From Deltaproteobacteria bacterium (lineage in GTDB: Bacteria > Desulfobacterota > Desulfobaccia > Desulfobaccales > Desulfobaccaceae), in NCBI GenBank assembly GCA_016874895.1, contig VGSX01000138.1, positions 1 to 8,516 of the forward strand: 8,516 nucleotides of DNA, given 5' to 3'. Each line of letters opens with the position of its first letter. Within the stretch, counting starts at the first letter, position 1. The translations under genes were made by a program, and so were the position numbers. Positions 6,142 to 8,516 of the stretch are shown here, in pieces. The notes beneath the pieces were generated by a model. The model did not search any database. It was not told where the DNA came from and saw only the letters and a list, made by a program, of their open reading frames with translations.

Positions 6142-6162
6142 CCCAATGAGGCAGCGCTAACC

Positions 6163-6195
6163 CCAAAAACCCCGTTCAGCGGGGTTTTTGGTTTT
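6163..6195. terminator. Bidirectional intrinsic terminator
   Basis: A perfect 12-base stem (6163-6174 with 6180-6191) closes a 5-base loop, TTCAG. The stem has a CCCCG/CGGGG core flanked by AAAAA and TTTTT, and more T follows at 6192-6195. Because the A-run and T-run mirror each other, it should end transcription from both the membrane protein gene (plus) and the histidine kinase gene (minus), whose stops lie 21 and 33 bases away. Confidence 0.9.
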
Positions 6196-6228
6196 GTGGG
6201 AATGGTAAAGGTGATTTATCCGAGCGGC

Positions 6229-8516
6229 TCAGGCATAATCATGCACCGGAAATTTAATTAAGACAGTGGTGCCGTCCTTCCGGTCCAGTTCCAGTGTCCC
6301 CTGGAGCTGGCCCACCAGCAGGACCACCAGCCGCAGCCCCAGGGACGTGGTTGCCTGGATGTCCAGGTCGGCTGGAAGACCCACGCCGTTGTCCTGCACC
6401 ACGATCTCCATTCCTTCCAGGGAAATCTTCCGGGCGCGGAGGCGCAGCTCCCCCTGGCGAGGCCCGGGAAAGGCATACTTCAGAGTGTTGGACACCAGTT
6501 CATTCAGGATCAGACCGCAGGGCAGGGCCAGGTCCACCGGCAGGGAGATGTCGGCCACGTCCAGATGCAGGGCAACCTTAGTCGGGCTGACCTGAAAGGA
6601 CCGGTACAGTCCGTGCGCCAGATCGGCCACATAAGCTGCAAAGGAGACATGGGCCAGGTCCGGGGACTGGTACAGCATCTCATGCACCAGGGCCATGGAC
6701 TGGATGCGGTTCTGGCTTTCCTGGAATACCGTCTGGACCTCGGGAAGCTCGAAGTGGCCGGATTGCAGCCGCAGCAGGCTGGAGATGATCTGCATGTTGT
6801 TTTTCACCCGGTGGTGAATCTCCTTGAGCAGCACCTCCTTTTCCCGGAGGGAGGCCTGCAGTCGCGCCTCGAAGTGGATGCGGTCGGTGATGTCCAGGTT
6901 CACCGCGATGGCCTTGACGATCTGGCCCCGGGCGTTCTTCAGGGGGATGGCCGAGTTCAGGATGACCTTGCGGGCGCCGTCGAAACCCTCAATCTCGACG
7001 ACCTCGTTGAGAATGGCGGTGCCACTGCGCAAAGTCCTGACCAGGGTCCAATCCTCCGGCCGGACGGGCTCGCCCGTGTCCCACCACCAGGCTTTATACT
7101 CCCCATAGTGTTCCATCCCCACATACCTCACCCCGCCCCAGATCTCCTGTCCCGCCGAATTGGCCATCACAATATTACCCCGGTGATCCGTCACCCATAC
7201 TCCCACCGGCAGCATCTCCACAATCTGGCGTAAGGATTCCTCGCTTTCCCGCACGGCCTCCTCAGCCTGCCGGCCCTCCGTGATATCGAACAGCACGCCG
7301 CTGACGTAATGGAATTTCCGGTTGGCGGCAAAGATAAATTGGCTCCGTTCCTGGATCCAGCGGATTTCGCCCCCTTTGGTGCGGATGCGATACTCCCGGA
7401 CGTAGGGAGCCCGGGCCCGCAAGCCGGCCAGGAAGGTTTTCTGGAGGTGGGGCAGGTCTTCTGCCAGGATCAGCTCATTCCACTTCAGTTCCCGGCGGTT
7501 AAAGACTTCCGGCGGGTAGCCGGTGAGGGCCTCGATCTTTTCATCAAAAACGTCCACCGTCCAATCCACGTAACCCCGGGCCACCACGGCGGGAATGGTT
7601 TCCACCAGCAGCCGGTACTGCGCTTCGCTTTCCCGGAGGGCCGCCTCGGCCTGTTTGCGTTCGGTGATATCCGTGAGCGTCCCGAAGGCCCCCTGAAACT
7701 CCCCCCGGTCATCCATGAGGGCCCGGGCCGAAACAATGGCCCACAGTTCCGTCCCGTCCCGGCGCCGGAAGCGCCTTTCAAATTTATACTGGCCCTCCTG
7801 TTGAACCAACCGGACGCTCCTTTCATGATCCGTCAGATCTTCGGCAAACAGGAAAGCCGTCACCGGTTGGCCCAGGAGTTCCTCGGCAGCATATCCCGAT
7901 AAATCCGTTAATACCTGGTTGACATAGGTAATGCAGATATTGCGGTCGACGGTGAAGATGCCTTCATTGGCCGTCTCCACCAGGTGGCGATATTTTTCTT
8001 CGCTTTCCCGCAGGGCCATTTCCAACCTGCGGTGGTCGGTGACGTCCCGCATGGTTGTTAGAATGGCGGACACGGTGCCGGCCCCATCGGGCAGCGGCAC
8101 CAAAATATAATCGTAATATCTCTCCTCCCGGGCAGGGGCGAAGCTAAGTTCCCCTGCCAGGGGGCGACCGGCGGCGAATACCGCAGCCGCTTGCGACTTC
8201 AGAAGTTGTCCGATATCGGGCGGGAATCCCAGGTCTGAGATGTCGGCACCCATAATGTCCTGATGGTCCGTATTGAGGATACCTAAGGTCGCCTGGTTGG
8301 CAAACTGGCAACGGCCGGTCCGGTCGATGAGAAATATCTGGTCCGGGAGGGCGGATAAGATACTCGAGAGCTTCCTCCCCTGTTCCGCCTCTTTTTGCGC
8401 CAATATCAGCGCACCGCCCATCTGCTGCCGCCGCCAGAGGAACAGGCAGGCCAGACCTGCGGCCAGAACCAGGCCCAATACGGTGCTGCCGCTGTACAAG
8501 CCATAACGTTCCCCTC
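6229..8516 (-). CDS. Membrane-bound multi-PAS sensor histidine kinase (HisKA_2), 5' end outside the window
   Basis: Sensor kinase that should autophosphorylate on His and pass the phosphate to an unseen response regulator. The frame is open to the right edge; a TTG at 8499 is possible but unlikely as a start, so the N-terminus, probably with an extracytoplasmic sensor, is missing. Numbering from that TTG codon, it shows a membrane helix (about 4-23), then four PAS domains at about 44-155, 165-280, 291-407 and 421-539. Each PAS ends in a D-[VI]-T motif and is joined to the next by an ALRESExxYR-type linker helix. The kinase core is HisKA_2 with EIHHRVKNN (phosphoacceptor probably H563). The HATPase domain has an N-box (NELVSN, N666 and N671), a G1 box DNGVGLP (703-709) and a short G2 box SLGL (719-722). 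No heme-, flavin- or metal-binding signature is evident in the PAS domains. It converges on the membrane protein gene and shares its terminator. Confidence 0.93.
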   Translation of the reverse strand, partial: GERYGLYSGSTVLGLVLAAGLACLFLWRRQQMGGALILAQKEAEQGRKLSSILSALPDQIFLIDRTGRCQFANQATLGILNTDHQDIMGADISDLGFPPDIGQLLKSQAAAVFAAGRPLAGELSFAPAREERYYDYILVPLPDGAGTVSAILTTMRDVTDHRRLEMALRESEEKYRHLVETANEGIFTVDRNICITYVNQVLTDLSGYAAEELLGQPVTAFLFAEDLTDHERSVRLVQQEGQYKFERRFRRRDGTELWAIVSARALMDDRGEFQGAFGTLTDITERKQAEAALRESEAQYRLLVETIPAVVARGYVDWTVDVFDEKIEALTGYPPEVFNRRELKWNELILAEDLPHLQKTFLAGLRARAPYVREYRIRTKGGEIRWIQERSQFIFAANRKFHYVSGVLFDITEGRQAEEAVRESEESLRQIVEMLPVGVWVTDHRGNIVMANSAGQEIWGGVRYVGMEHYGEYKAWWWDTGEPVRPEDWTLVRTLRSGTAILNEVVEIEGFDGARKVILNSAIPLKNARGQIVKAIAVNLDITDRIHFEARLQASLREKEVLLKEIHHRVKNNMQIISSLLRLQSGHFELPEVQTVFQESQNRIQSMALVHEMLYQSPDLAHVSFAAYVADLAHGLYRSFQVSPTKVALHLDVADISLPVDLALPCGLILNELVSNTLKYAFPGPRQGELRLRARKISLEGMEIVVQDNGVGLPADLDIQATTSLGLRLVVLLVGQLQGTLELDRKDGTTVLIKFPVHDYA

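Noticed and set aside
8497..8499. TTG at 8499 as the true start of the histidine kinase
   Set aside because: The frame continues open to the window edge and the TTG directly abuts a membrane helix. No clear ribosome binding site with proper spacing is seen, so truncation is more likely.
1..8516. CRISPR array, tRNA, rRNA, insertion sequence or phage genes
   Set aside because: No regularly spaced long repeats, cloverleaf-like sequences, transposase motifs or terminal inverted repeats were seen on either strand.

Overview
The window is high-GC bacterial DNA. It looks like an anaerobic or facultatively anaerobic bacterium, and the overall style fits Desulfobacterota (deltaproteobacteria) best. 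That taxonomic call is an impression from the gene content: a group 3b hydrogenase, a HisKA_2 multi-PAS kinase and an intergenic heptamer repeat. No marker gene is present to confirm it.

Left half, minus strand, positions 4612 down to 1: an operon for a cytosolic heterotetrameric group 3b [NiFe]-hydrogenase (NAD(P)H-linked, the 'sulfhydrogenase' type). In transcription order it encodes the beta subunit (two 4Fe-4S clusters, 4612-3476), a stand-alone cyclic-nucleotide-binding-like domain protein (3389-2934), the gamma subunit (FAD/NAD(P)/2Fe-2S, 2944-2075), the delta subunit (hydrogenase small subunit, 2048-1278) and the alpha subunit (NiFe large subunit, 1285-1). The alpha gene runs off the left edge just after its C-terminal DPCxxCxxH motif. 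Subunit order matches the hydBGDA order of Pyrococcus furiosus, with one extra gene inserted. Expected electron path: NAD(P)H to FAD and 2Fe-2S in gamma, through the FeS clusters of beta and delta, to the NiFe site in alpha, reversibly making or using H2.

Middle: a 289-base divergent intergenic region (4613-4901) holds several inverted repeats and a plausible plus-strand promoter. It is followed by a small hotdog-fold acyl-CoA thioesterase (4902-5333). Next is a four-helix membrane protein of unknown function (5416-6141), preceded by a near-consensus sigma70 promoter with an extended -10. A 12-bp-stem bidirectional terminator (6163-6195) separates it from the converging gene to the right.

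Right: a minus-strand membrane-anchored sensor histidine kinase (8516-6229). It has one visible transmembrane helix, four PAS domains, a HisKA_2 phosphoacceptor domain and an HATPase domain. Its N-terminus lies beyond the right edge, and no response regulator is in view.

The most interesting point is the hydrogenase operon. It carries a translationally coupled cNMP-binding-fold protein with no DNA-binding domain and an atypical phosphate-binding cassette. A four-copy heptamer repeat sits just upstream of that gene inside the operon.
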